Shown piece by piece: positions 1 through 8,492 of a DNA stretch of 52,223 nucleotides (its first letter is position 1; every line of letters starts with the position of its first letter). The stretch is taken from assembly GCA_009787835.1 (NCBI GenBank), contig WQSN01000015.1, positions 1 through 52,223 of the forward strand, in the 5' to 3' direction. The notes beneath the pieces are model-generated. The model saw only the letters and a program-made list of their open reading frames with translations. It did not search any database and had not been told where the DNA came from. Position numbers and translations under genes: made by a program. Source of the DNA: Treponema sp. GTDB taxonomy: Bacteria > Spirochaetota > Spirochaetia > Treponematales > Breznakiellaceae.

Positions 1-906
1 TACGGCGACCTTACAGACACTTCAAACCTTATCAGGATAATCCAGCAGGTGCAGCCCGATGAAATTTATAACCTTGGAGCGCAAAGCCATGTACAGGTTT
101 CCTTTGAAGTGCCTGAGTACACTGCGGACACTGATGGAGTTGGAACACTGCGCTTACTCGAGGCAATCCGTATACTTGGTATGGAAAAGAAAACGCGTAT
201 CTATCAGGCTTCCACTTCAGAACTTTACGGTAAGGTACAGGAAATTCCTCAAAAAGAAACTACGCCGTTTTACCCGCGCAGTCCTTACGCCGCGGCTAAA
301 CTTTATGCTTACTGGATAACGGTTAATTACCGGGAAAGTTATGGCATGTACGCATGTAACGGAATACTTTTTAACCACGAAAGCCCCCTGCGTGGAGAGA
401 CATTTGTTACGCGCAAAGTAACAAGAGCAGCGGCTCGCATCAGTCTTGGTTTACAGGATAAACTTTACATGGGAAACATTAACGCCAAACGCGACTGGGG
501 ATACGCCGGCGATTATGTGGAACTTATGTGGCTCATGCTTCAACAGAATGAACCTGATGATTATGTAATGGCGACAGGTATTACCACCACTGTCAGGGAT
601 TTTATAACAATGTCATTTAAAGAAGCAGGAATCAATCTTAAATGGGAAGGTAAAGACATAGAAGAAAAAGGCATTAATCAGGCTGATGGAAAAATCCTTG
701 TAGAAATAGATCCCCGCTATTTCCGTCCAGCGGAAGTAGAATTGCTTATAGGCGATCCTTCAAAAGCAAAGGCAAAACTTGGCTGGGAACCGAAAGTAAA
801 GCTTCCTGAGCTTGTAAAAATGATGACAGAACATGATATAGAGCTGGCTAAACGGGAACTTCATCTTAAAGAAGGCGGATATAAAACGGAAAATTATTAT
901 GAATAA
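1..906 (+). CDS. gmd: GDP-mannose 4,6-dehydratase, 5' end cut by window
   Basis: Converts GDP-D-mannose to GDP-4-keto-6-deoxy-D-mannose, the first step of GDP-L-fucose synthesis in the cytoplasm. The reading frame is open from base 1, so 301 C-terminal codons are visible and about 50-70 N-terminal residues, including the Rossmann glycine motif, lie outside. The visible part has the short-chain dehydrogenase hallmarks: [15 protein letters not shown], the STSELYG serine/threonine segment, the YxxxK pair in [10 protein letters not shown], then NHESPLRG and the [10 protein letters not shown] substrate-loop region typical of Gmd rather than of dTDP-glucose dehydratases. The last eight bases overlap the start of fcl, which makes the next enzyme, so the two are translationally coupled. 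An apparent GTG start at 49 is internal and should not be used. Confidence 0.95.
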   Translation, partial: YGDLTDTSNLIRIIQQVQPDEIYNLGAQSHVQVSFEVPEYTADTDGVGTLRLLEAIRILGMEKKTRIYQASTSELYGKVQEIPQKETTPFYPRSPYAAAKLYAYWITVNYRESYGMYACNGILFNHESPLRGETFVTRKVTRAAARISLGLQDKLYMGNINAKRDWGYAGDYVELMWLMLQQNEPDDYVMATGITTTVRDFITMSFKEAGINLKWEGKDIEEKGINQADGKILVEIDPRYFRPAEVELLIGDPSKAKAKLGWEPKVKLPELVKMMTEHDIELAKRELHLKEGGYKTENYYE

Positions 907-1879
907 AGATGCTAAAATATATATAGCAGGACACACAGGATTGGTAGGCGGTGCGATTACCCGTTACCTGAAAAGATCAGGTTACACAAATCTGATTACA
1001 AGGGAACTGGATGAGCTAGACTTAACAAATCAAAGAGATACAAATAATTTCTTTGAAAAAGAAAAACCTGAATATGTATTTCTCGCCGCCGCGAAAGTGG
1101 GAGGAATTGGAGCAAACTCAACATATCCTGCTGATTTCATCTATATCAATACAATGATAGGTTTTAATGTAATTAATGCCGCGTATAAAAGCGGAGTAAA
1201 GAAACTCATCAATCTTGGATCATCATGTATTTATCCCAAACTCGCGCCTCAGCCTATGAAAGAAGAATACCTTTTATCAGATTATCTTGAGCCGACCAAT
1301 GAGGCTTATGCGATAGCTAAAATAAGCGTGATAAAACTATGCTCGTACTACAACCGGCAATACGGGACAGATTTTCTCTCTGTAATGCCTACCAACCTTT
1401 ACGGTCCAGGGGATAATTATGATCCTGAAGGCTCCCATGTACTGCCTGCGCTTATCCGTAAATTCCATGAGGCGAAAGAAACGGGCAAGGATCGTGTAAC
1501 GCTATGGGGTGATGGCTCTCCAAGGCGTGAGTTTTTGTACAGCGAGGATCTTGCAAGAGCATTGGTTATGCTGATGCAGAATACGGACTGTAAAGATTTA
1601 TCAAACCCCGCAGGCGATTTTGTCAACATAGGAAGCGGCAAGGATCAGACAATCAGGGAACTGGCGGAAAAAATACGGGATATCGTTTACGAAGATGTTC
1701 CCGGCAGAACATGCGTCATTGAATGGGATGCATCCAAACCCAACGGCACGCCGCAGAAGCTGCTTGATATTTCTCGAATTACAGCTTTGGGATTTACTCC
1801 TGAGATTGAATTATCCGAAGGGATTAAACTCAGCTATAATGATTATTTAAAAAATATTCCTGACTTCATTCCCATCTAA
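899..1879 (+). CDS. fcl: GDP-L-fucose synthase
   Basis: NADPH-dependent epimerase/reductase that turns the Gmd product into GDP-L-fucose. The 326 aa length is normal for the family. Near the N terminus is the glycine-rich nucleotide motif (AGHTGLVGG). The LGSSCIYPK segment carries the catalytic Ser/Cys, and the Tyr-x-x-x-Lys pair is in [20 protein letters not shown] is characteristic of WcaG/Fcl. The ATG at 899 lies inside the last codons of gmd, so the start is fixed by the overlap. Together with the export and chain-length genes that converge on it, this suggests fucose or a derived 6-deoxysugar in a surface polysaccharide; the link to that particular polymer is inference. Confidence 0.95.
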   Translation: MNKDAKIYIAGHTGLVGGAITRYLKRSGYTNLITRELDELDLTNQRDTNNFFEKEKPEYVFLAAAKVGGIGANSTYPADFIYINTMIGFNVINAAYKSGVKKLINLGSSCIYPKLAPQPMKEEYLLSDYLEPTNEAYAIAKISVIKLCSYYNRQYGTDFLSVMPTNLYGPGDNYDPEGSHVLPALIRKFHEAKETGKDRVTLWGDGSPRREFLYSEDLARALVMLMQNTDCKDLSNPAGDFVNIGSGKDQTIRELAEKIRDIVYEDVPGRTCVIEWDASKPNGTPQKLLDISRITALGFTPEIELSEGIKLSYNDYLKNIPDFIPI

Positions 1880-1954
1880 TCTCTCCCACCTTCAAGTCTA
1901 TAACTTTTCTCTCAAAAAAAATACCTATTCTTATTTACAAATTTCTTACTTCTA

Positions 1955-1990
1955 ATTGTTTAATTTATTTCATTATTAAATTCAAACAAT
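1955..1990. terminator. AT-rich inverted repeat between convergent genes
   Basis: Arms at 1955-1966 and 1978-1990 (ATTGTTTAATTT against AAATTCAAACAAT) pair with one bulged base, around an 11-base loop. It sits between the converging ends of fcl and the wza-like gene. The stem is weak and AT-rich, so a terminator role is only a suggestion. Confidence 0.3.
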
Positions 1991-1996
1991 CAATCT

Positions 1997-3520
1997 TTAC
2001 CTTGAATTAATAAATGTTATAATGGAAAAGAAACTGGTAATTAAAGAAAGAAAAGTAGTCACGACAGGACCGTATTGATTAAAATAATAAAGAAAGTGAT
2101 TTGTTATTGCAGTTATTGTAGTTTCAGGAGTTATTATATCGGTTTTATTTAATCGTTTCCCGTTCATGTCAACTATTTCTATTCTATTTGCCGCATTACG
2201 GCTTGGGACAAATCCGCCGGCAAGGCCGATATAATATTCCCAGTCGCGATCGGGAATATAAGGATAACGGCCGGGACTTAAAACTGCTCCGGCAACTGAA
2301 ACAAAGTACTGCCTGAACGGAATTATAAGAGTGTCGTTTTCCTGCACAAGCACATTACCGCTGTAAAATGCATCGTAAAGAATAAGATTTAAATCAATAG
2401 GTATGCGTTCATTTTTACGGATGATATATGCGTTTTTTATATCTGAAACTTCAGAAAACCAGCTCTCATTTCTGCGGACAAGGGATGAGTATGTTTCCCC
2501 ATCATTAAAACGCATAATAATCCGGCTGGAAGATGAAGCGGAACTTGCCGCGGTTCTGCCTACCGCGCCTTCTACAAACATAACAGGTTGCAGTAATAAT
2601 ATTTCCGGAACATAAACCGAATCAAAGTGCTCCAGAGGGTAATTATTAATAAAATCAATTTCATTCAAAAATATTTTATCACCTGAAATTCCCCTGGTGT
2701 TAATATATCGTACAATTTCAATTTTTGCGCTGTCTGCAAAAGCAGTATAGCCGTTGCCGTAAAAATCAATTAGTTCATTTATATTTTCTCCGTCCAGCAG
2801 TTGATATATCCCTGGCCGTTTTACTTCTCCTTCAATTGTTACGATACGTTTGGCTTTATTAAACGTTATTGTATCTCCCGGACGCAGGTACGGATCCTGA
2901 GTTTGGTCGCCTAACCGCTGTGCCTTAAAAAGATCGTATACTCTTGTTTGTCCGTTGGAAGCCCTTATTGATACATCGCGGATTGACGCGAAATCAGTTA
3001 AATTTGTTACGATTAACGATGAAAGTCTGCTTAATCCCCATGCGTCAATATCTCCCGCGAGGTTTACCTCGCCGTTAATGGAAACCCTGAAGATAGCCGG
3101 TTGAGTCAGTACCAATTGCACTCCGCTTAATGGGTAATTGTTGGAAATAATGTTTTCGACTTCAGTCTTTAAATTTATAAAAGTTCTTCCGGCTCCGTTA
3201 ATAACCCCAAGATTAGAAACGCGGATTCTGTACGATGAATCTACAGTAATTACATAGTTTACCTGCGAGGTGCCGGCGGCATAAGATAAAGTATATACAT
3301 CTCCCGGAGTCACCCTGTAATCGGAGCTTGAGCGGGCAAGCATTAAAATCCGACCCGTATCAATTGAAGGCATTGTTATTGTATTTACAGGAGGTCTAAC
3401 GGTTGTAGTTGCTTGTGTGGCCGAACCAGGATTAGTATTTGATGTTGTCCTGTCCTGGGCGAAGGAGGATAATATAATGAAAAATAACAGGATAAATATG
3501 CAGACTAATTTATTCTTCAT
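1997..3520 (-). CDS. Wza-like polysaccharide export protein with SLBB domains
   Basis: Probable periplasmic/outer-membrane component of a polysaccharide exporter. The 507 aa product starts with a signal peptide (residues 1-21, hydrophobic run ending SSFA before Q), which looks like signal peptidase I rather than lipoprotein processing because no lipobox Cys follows. A polysaccharide biosynthesis/export domain is visible from about residue 68 (YRVTPGDVYTLSY) to 155. SLBB-type beta-grasp repeats follow (VTIEGEVKRPGIYQL near 230; VSVAGAVLSPGRYPY near 410). A hydrophobic segment near 480-505 could cross the membrane, as in Wza. The ATG has an AGAGGA ribosome site. It overlaps the upstream Wzz-like gene by 11 bases, so the two are made together. 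The cognate cytoplasmic genes are not in the window apart from gmd and fcl. Confidence 0.85.
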   Translation of the reverse strand: MKNKLVCIFILLFFIILSSFAQDRTTSNTNPGSATQATTTVRPPVNTITMPSIDTGRILMLARSSSDYRVTPGDVYTLSYAAGTSQVNYVITVDSSYRIRVSNLGVINGAGRTFINLKTEVENIISNNYPLSGVQLVLTQPAIFRVSINGEVNLAGDIDAWGLSRLSSLIVTNLTDFASIRDVSIRASNGQTRVYDLFKAQRLGDQTQDPYLRPGDTITFNKAKRIVTIEGEVKRPGIYQLLDGENINELIDFYGNGYTAFADSAKIEIVRYINTRGISGDKIFLNEIDFINNYPLEHFDSVYVPEILLLQPVMFVEGAVGRTAASSASSSSRIIMRFNDGETYSSLVRRNESWFSEVSDIKNAYIIRKNERIPIDLNLILYDAFYSGNVLVQENDTLIIPFRQYFVSVAGAVLSPGRYPYIPDRDWEYYIGLAGGFVPSRNAANRIEIVDMNGKRLNKTDIITPETTITAITNHFLYYFNQYGPVVTTFLSLITSFFSIITFINSR

Positions 3521-4523
3521 TAATTCCTCTTAGTTTTGCCATAGCCTTCGGATCTTTTCTGATATTTACAATAGCGTTAATGACAAATGCCAAAAAAACA
3601 GAAACGAAAAATCCCGCAAGAGTAACAATGATGCATAACATTTCCCTGTTAGGTTTTGATTCTTTGTCCGGTATTTCCGCCATTTCCAGGATTTGAAAAA
3701 TGGGCGTTTCGCTTGCCATGCTTATTTTTAATAGTTCGTACTGTACTCTAAGCTGAGTGTAGATCTGCCGCTTGGCTGTTAACTCTAGAGTGATTCTGTT
3801 TATATCTGATGTAATTGCAGGAAGCCTTCCATAGGGAGATGCGGTAGCGACTGTCAGTTCCAGGCTCCGGCTTTCTTCTTCAAGCTGTATAATTTCCTGA
3901 AAGGTATTATCAATGTTAAATTCCAGATTATCCCTTTCAATTAAATTTTTATCCAGACCAAGTTCAATAAAACGTCTTTCAAGGTATGTTGTGCAAAAAT
4001 TAACAATATCTCTTGCAAAAACCGGATCTCTATGGGTAAAACCTATGCTGAGTACGCCGCTTTTTTGATCATACGAAGGCGTAAGCGGCCCTCTGATTAT
4101 ATTTCTGCTTGTTGTTTTTGGGGATTTACTTAAATTATATTTTTTTATCAAATCAAACTGATCTACAACTGAGTCAAGAAATGAATTGGTATTTATAAGG
4201 TATAACGCAAGTTCGCTGAAACTTGAGCCTGATGACATGCTTATTCCGGCAAGAGATGCCAATCCGCCCAACGCTGACGATATGCTTCCGCCTGATGATC
4301 TGTTTTCAATAAGCATCAATGCCTGTGGAGTATAAAGATTTGGGTAAAACGACTTTTCAGGCGGCATATTGTCAGAAACATATGAGAAAATATTTACCCC
4401 AATACCCGCAAGTACGGTAACTACCAGTATCATGATTTTATACCGCCAAACAACGGCAAAAAGGTCTATTAAACTGATTTCATCATCAGATTCATTTTCT
4501 TTCTTTTCAATTTCTTCGTTCAT
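3510..4523 (-). CDS. Wzz/GumC-type chain-length determinant protein
   Basis: Polysaccharide co-polymerase of the inner membrane that sets polymer chain length. An acidic N-terminal tail (EEIEKKENESDDEISLIDLF) is followed by a first membrane helix at about residues 25-48. A periplasmic region has a Ser/Gly-rich stretch and a coiled-coil part near residues 200-260. A second membrane helix at about 295-318 is preceded by the Pro-containing EIPDKESKPNRE segment that marks the family. No C-terminal tyrosine kinase is fused. The ATG at 4523 is chosen because GGAG lies just ahead of it; the in-frame GTG nine bases upstream has no ribosome site. The stop overlaps the Wza-like gene. Confidence 0.85.
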   Translation of the reverse strand: MNEEIEKKENESDDEISLIDLFAVVWRYKIMILVVTVLAGIGVNIFSYVSDNMPPEKSFYPNLYTPQALMLIENRSSGGSISSALGGLASLAGISMSSGSSFSELALYLINTNSFLDSVVDQFDLIKKYNLSKSPKTTSRNIIRGPLTPSYDQKSGVLSIGFTHRDPVFARDIVNFCTTYLERRFIELGLDKNLIERDNLEFNIDNTFQEIIQLEEESRSLELTVATASPYGRLPAITSDINRITLELTAKRQIYTQLRVQYELLKISMASETPIFQILEMAEIPDKESKPNREMLCIIVTLAGFFVSVFLAFVINAIVNIRKDPKAMAKLRGINEE

Positions 4524-4588
4524 ATACTCCACATTTGTTACTGTTATGCATTAAATTTTCGGCTATATACTAAATATAGTGAATTTTA

Positions 4589-6571
4589 TTAAATTTGTCC
4601 ATAATAGGGAAGAATTTTAGCCGCAATCATCTCCCATTCGCGATTTTTTTCCTCAATGGCCGTTATGCACATATCAATTTTTTCTTTTACCGCCCTTGCT
4701 TTTTCTCCGTTTGAGTAAATTTCCTGCCGCGACAGTTCCGCTTCATAATGTTTTTTCTCCCTGTTAAGTTCTTCCAAAACTGCAAGAATCTCCTTCTCCT
4801 GCCTTTCCAGCCTGCGAATCACTGTCTGCTTCTGCTTTTCAGCTAAACGCCTCTCTTCACTGTTAATTCCTGCCTGTTTTTCTACCGTAAATCTCTCTTC
4901 ACAGCTCATTTCAAGTTTCTCATTTTTGATTCCAATTTTATCCAGGTAGTACGCATAATTCCCATAATATAGTTTCACGGCGGCGGGTTCTGCTGCTGTT
5001 GCGGGGCGTAACTCAAGAGTTTTTGTGGAGAGGGTTTCCATGAACGCGCGGTCATGGGAGACAAAAATAATAGTGCCTGTAAATTTTTTAAGCGCGTCCA
5101 GCAGAATGTCCTTTGAATAGAGATCGAGGTGATTTGTAGGTTCATCCAATACCAGGAGATTCATGGGTTTCAGGAACATTTTTAATAGGGCAAGGCGGCT
5201 TTTTTCGCCGCCGCTCAGAACAGAAACGCTCTTGTAGACATCGTCGCCGCGGAATAAAAAAGCACCCAGCATATCGCGCAGTTTGGGGATTAAAGCCGTA
5301 GGTGACTGAGACTCCATAAACTCAATTATTGATTCATTTGAATCAAGCGTCTCCGCCGCGTCCTGTGAGAAGTATCCTGCTTTTATACCGCTGCCATATT
5401 TAACGGTTCCGGTAAAATTACTGTCTATGCCGGCTATAATCCGCAGTAATGTACTCTTGCCCGCGCCGTTTACACCGGCTACTACAAGCCTTTCTCCTGA
5501 GTCAATGCACAGGTCAAGGCAGGAGAGTACTTTTCGCTCTCCGTAACTTTTACCGATACTTTCCAGGGTTAAAGCGACATTACCTGAATGCGGCGGAGGC
5601 GGGAAACTAATATTTATCTTTTTAAGTGATTCAGGTATTTGAACACGTTCCATTTTTTCCAGACGTTTGATCAGTTCCTGCGCGAAAGCTGCCTTAGATG
5701 CCTTGTAGCGGAAACGCCGTATAAGGGCTTCAGTTTTTATTATTTCATCCTGCTGTTCGTGATAACGTTTAATAAGGCTGGCAAGTTCTGTCTGACGGAC
5801 TTTTTCATAGGCACTGTAATTACCCGCGTATCGTTTTAAATTTCCGTTAAAAATTTCGTATACTTCATCAACGCACATATCCAGAAAGTACCGGTCATGG
5901 GAAACCAAAAGATAACCTCCTGGAAAAGTATTCAGCCATTCTTCAAGCCAGGCTCTTGCTTCAATATCAAGGTAATTTGTAGGCTCATCCAAAAGCAGAA
6001 TGTCGGGTTTTTCCAGGAGAACTTTGGCAAGGGCAATACGCATCTGCCAGCCGCCTGAAAATTCTCCCGTGTCGCGATCAAGGTCTGACAAGGAAAAACC
6101 AAGGCCTGTCAGAACCATTGAAATGGCCGCCTCTCTTCTGTAATATCCGGAAGCTTCAATCTGCTCCTGTAAATTGTGATGCTCTTCAATTAATATTTTC
6201 GCAGATGATTCATCGGCTTTGGTTTTTTCCAGCAAGGCGCCGATTTCTTCAAACTGCTCAATTAATACATGGATAAAATGAAACGCGGTTTCTGCCTCAT
6301 CGCGGAGGCTTTTTCCGCGGTGAACAATTCCCGACTGAGGCAGGTAGGATATGCGCGTTCCCTTCTGAATGGCGCGGTCTCCGGAATCGGCTGCCGTTTT
6401 GCCTGCGATTATTTTCATTAATGTGGATTTTCCGCTGCCATTCGCGCCTGTCAGACAGGAACGGGAACCTGCGGCGAGGCGCAGGCTTATATTTTTCAGA
6501 ATATCCCTGTCGCCGAATGCAAGAGAAATGCCTGAAAACTGAACTGAAAAGCTGTTCTTTACAAAGACCAT
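4589..6571 (-). CDS. ABC-F family ATPase
   Basis: Soluble protein with two ABC ATPase domains and no membrane segments, as in ABC-F translation factors. Domain 1 has Walker A GANGSGKST (residues 42-50), signature FSGGW and Walker B with DEPTNYLD. Domain 2 has GVNGAGKST, signature LSGGEKSR and DEPTNHLD. Both domains end in the VSHDR switch. An inter-domain linker rich in Lys/Arg/Glu and a C-terminal coiled coil (about residues 560-650) resemble the Uup/YheS branch. ABC-F proteins act on the ribosome; a specific role in stalling relief or antibiotic resistance cannot be read from the sequence. The ATG is two bases downstream of the preceding stop and has no clear ribosome site, suggesting translational coupling. 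Confidence 0.9.
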   Translation of the reverse strand: MVFVKNSFSVQFSGISLAFGDRDILKNISLRLAAGSRSCLTGANGSGKSTLMKIIAGKTAADSGDRAIQKGTRISYLPQSGIVHRGKSLRDEAETAFHFIHVLIEQFEEIGALLEKTKADESSAKILIEEHHNLQEQIEASGYYRREAAISMVLTGLGFSLSDLDRDTGEFSGGWQMRIALAKVLLEKPDILLLDEPTNYLDIEARAWLEEWLNTFPGGYLLVSHDRYFLDMCVDEVYEIFNGNLKRYAGNYSAYEKVRQTELASLIKRYHEQQDEIIKTEALIRRFRYKASKAAFAQELIKRLEKMERVQIPESLKKINISFPPPPHSGNVALTLESIGKSYGERKVLSCLDLCIDSGERLVVAGVNGAGKSTLLRIIAGIDSNFTGTVKYGSGIKAGYFSQDAAETLDSNESIIEFMESQSPTALIPKLRDMLGAFLFRGDDVYKSVSVLSGGEKSRLALLKMFLKPMNLLVLDEPTNHLDLYSKDILLDALKKFTGTIIFVSHDRAFMETLSTKTLELRPATAAEPAAVKLYYGNYAYYLDKIGIKNEKLEMSCEERFTVEKQAGINSEERRLAEKQKQTVIRRLERQEKEILAVLEELNREKKHYEAELSRQEIYSNGEKARAVKEKIDMCITAIEEKNREWEMIAAKILPYYGQI

Positions 6572-6573
6572 AA

Positions 6574-7923
6574 TTAATATGACGAATCTTTGAAAAAATA
6601 CAGAACCATGGGCGACGGAGAACGGCGCATGACGGTTAGGTTTTCCACTGTATTGTCCTGTACGACTTCCAGACGCATTCCCTGGTTATCAAGGCTGTAC
6701 ATGAAACGCAGATTCAAATTTGGAATAATATCAGTAAAACGGAATGTAGCTGCGCCTGTGTAACGCTCTATTAAAGAGGAATCCAGGAAGATGTCCATAT
6801 AAATTCGCCCTTCGCCTTTGGCTTCGGCGGGGATTAATTGAGGAACCAGAAGATCAAAACCTGTCCAGATAAAACCGCCTGTTTGTGTAAACGTAACAGT
6901 TCCGTAATTGTTGCTTGTAAATACCGGCCCCTGATCGTAAATAGCCATAAACTGGCCTTCCCGCCGCGCGTTCTCCTGAATAATAAGATCATTTACATCC
7001 GAGGAAAGCGCTGCAAAATTGAAAGTACGCCTGACGCCTGTATCTTCAGTTATCTGTACCGAAAGAGCCGTGTTAGAACGCAGTGTCATCTGCAGGCTGC
7101 TGCCTTCAAAACGCCATGTACGCTCCCCGTCGGGATAGATGCCTTCGTAAACAATTTCTCTTTCCAGGTCAGGCAGAATTATTTTGGCAATGCCTGTATC
7201 CTGTCCGGGATCAAAACGGTAGTGTTTTTCAAGTTCGCCGGTATTTATACGCCTTGAATTTATCATCTGTAAATATGATTCAGGAGACCATCTTCTTGAC
7301 ATTATCATATCCAGGTCAGGATCATGAGCCGCTTCATTTTGCACGACAGCAGCGGAATTAGGCTGCCAATCAGTGTAATTAAACTGTTTAAGCCTGTATG
7401 AGAAGCAGAAGCCTGTAACTCCGTCGCTGGTTAGCACTTTAAGCCAATCGCCTTCCAGCGGATCGCCCGATGCGCTTATCGGCGGAACTCCTTTTACTTT
7501 ATTCAGTACCTTTATTACTTCACCAAGGCGCAGCCTGTATACCCGCCTTGAGTTATTATCAGGGTGATCCCGAATGGGCAGGCCGTCCTGTAAATTTTCT
7601 GCGTAAATTTGGGCGTATTCGGCAAATTCCTCCGCCCAAAGAGCGGCTTTTTTCTTGCTGCCTATAAATTCAAGCCTTTTTAAGGGGATTTCCATTTTAT
7701 CTGTATCATTCTTATCCTTTAGCAGCTCCCCGGGAATGCCGACTACCCAAACATGTTCGATATTTGATTTGATATAGACCGGTAAAACTGTTCCGGAAAG
7801 GACAAGAGGTTCATCTGTAGACCATAATAAAACACCCCATCCAAGCCGCTGTGAACATGATAACAAACATATAGTTGAAATAAGAGAAAAAAAAATAAAA
7901 AAAAATCTATTTTTGGTATTCAT
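6574..7923 (-). CDS. Lipoprotein with SH3-like domain
   Basis: Product of 449 aa, probably anchored in an envelope membrane. From the ATG at 7923 the sequence is a basic N terminus, a hydrophobic core and lipobox LLSC with Cys at residue 23. The ATG at 7938 lies within the groES terminator stem, so the internal start is preferred, although neither has a strong ribosome site. A bacterial SH3-like segment (about 105-185, with YRLRLGEVIKVL and GDWLKVLTSDGVTGFCF) is followed by a long beta-rich region with no family I recognise. SH3-like domains often bind cell-wall peptide, so a periplasmic or surface role is likely, but the function is unknown. It is followed directly by the ABC-F gene. Confidence 0.7.
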   Translation of the reverse strand: MNTKNRFFFIFFSLISTICLLSCSQRLGWGVLLWSTDEPLVLSGTVLPVYIKSNIEHVWVVGIPGELLKDKNDTDKMEIPLKRLEFIGSKKKAALWAEEFAEYAQIYAENLQDGLPIRDHPDNNSRRVYRLRLGEVIKVLNKVKGVPPISASGDPLEGDWLKVLTSDGVTGFCFSYRLKQFNYTDWQPNSAAVVQNEAAHDPDLDMIMSRRWSPESYLQMINSRRINTGELEKHYRFDPGQDTGIAKIILPDLEREIVYEGIYPDGERTWRFEGSSLQMTLRSNTALSVQITEDTGVRRTFNFAALSSDVNDLIIQENARREGQFMAIYDQGPVFTSNNYGTVTFTQTGGFIWTGFDLLVPQLIPAEAKGEGRIYMDIFLDSSLIERYTGAATFRFTDIIPNLNLRFMYSLDNQGMRLEVVQDNTVENLTVMRRSPSPMVLYFFKDSSY

Positions 7924-7926
7924 AAT

Positions 7927-7986
7927 AAAAAAAACCACAGAATCACACTACCTGTAGAATACACGCGGTTTAGTGAGACTCTGTGG
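7927..7986 (-). terminator. Rho-independent terminator of groES
   Basis: On the minus strand a 16-bp stem (arms 7971-7986 and 7935-7950, one mismatch and one wobble pair) with a 20-base loop is followed by eight T residues (7934-7927). It starts 16 bases after the groES stop codon, so it should end the groES transcript. Confidence 0.85.
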
Positions 7987-8002
7987 CTAAATTTTCTTTT
8001 GT

Positions 8003-8269
8003 CTACTCGACGACTGCTATAACATCGGACATTTTCAGAATCAGGTGTTCTACACCGTCAATTTTGATCTGGGTTCCGGCGTATTTGTCATACATAACTT
8101 TCTGACCTGCCGATACCTTGATCGCGTCCTTGTCGTCTCCAACTTCAACAACCACTCCCTGCTGGGTCTTTTCCTGGGCTGTATCGGGAATAATAATTCC
8201 CCCGGCGGTTTTCGCCTCATTTTTCTCCAATTTTACCATGACCCGGTCTGCCAAGGGTTTAACCTTCAT
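8003..8269 (-). CDS. groES: Co-chaperonin GroES (Cpn10)
   Basis: Forms the heptameric lid of the GroEL chaperonin in the cytoplasm. The 88 aa protein has the family pattern throughout: KPLADRVMVK at the N terminus, AGGIIIPDTAQEKTQQGVVVEVG with the mobile loop, and the C-terminal LILKMSDVIAVVE. The start has a strong GGAGGAG ribosome site. groEL is not adjacent on either side, which is usual in spirochaetes. A sigma70-type promoter and a terminator bracket the gene, so it is transcribed alone. I see no CIRCE palindrome in the upstream 90 bases, so HrcA control is not supported by the sequence. Confidence 0.97.
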   Translation of the reverse strand: MKVKPLADRVMVKLEKNEAKTAGGIIIPDTAQEKTQQGVVVEVGDDKDAIKVSAGQKVMYDKYAGTQIKIDGVEHLILKMSDVIAVVE

Positions 8270-8307
8270 TTTTATCTCCTCCGTATATAAAAGTTTAATT
8301 TAACTTT

Positions 8308-8336
8308 ACTATACCAAAATGATTTTCTTTTATCAA
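8308..8336 (-). promoter_or_regulatory. Sigma70-type promoter of groES
   Basis: On the minus strand, -35 TTGATA (8331-8336) and -10 TATAGT (8308-8313) are separated by exactly 17 bases and lie about 40 bases before the groES ATG. Confidence 0.75.
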
Positions 8337-8492
8337 TAGCCGCAATGAAAAACGGAGAAAATGGATTGTATAATCCTCAGTTTTCATTTCATACGCTTTA
8401 ATATCCATGAACTGAAAAATTATTATAGCCAAATTTACCTGTTTATTGAAAAATATAGTGGTGTTAAATACCCGATGTTCAAGGGGAGAAAA

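Noticed and set aside
8270-8360. CIRCE heat-shock operator before groES
   Set aside because: No TTAGCACTC/GAGTGCTAA pair can be found; only the sigma70-type boxes are seen.
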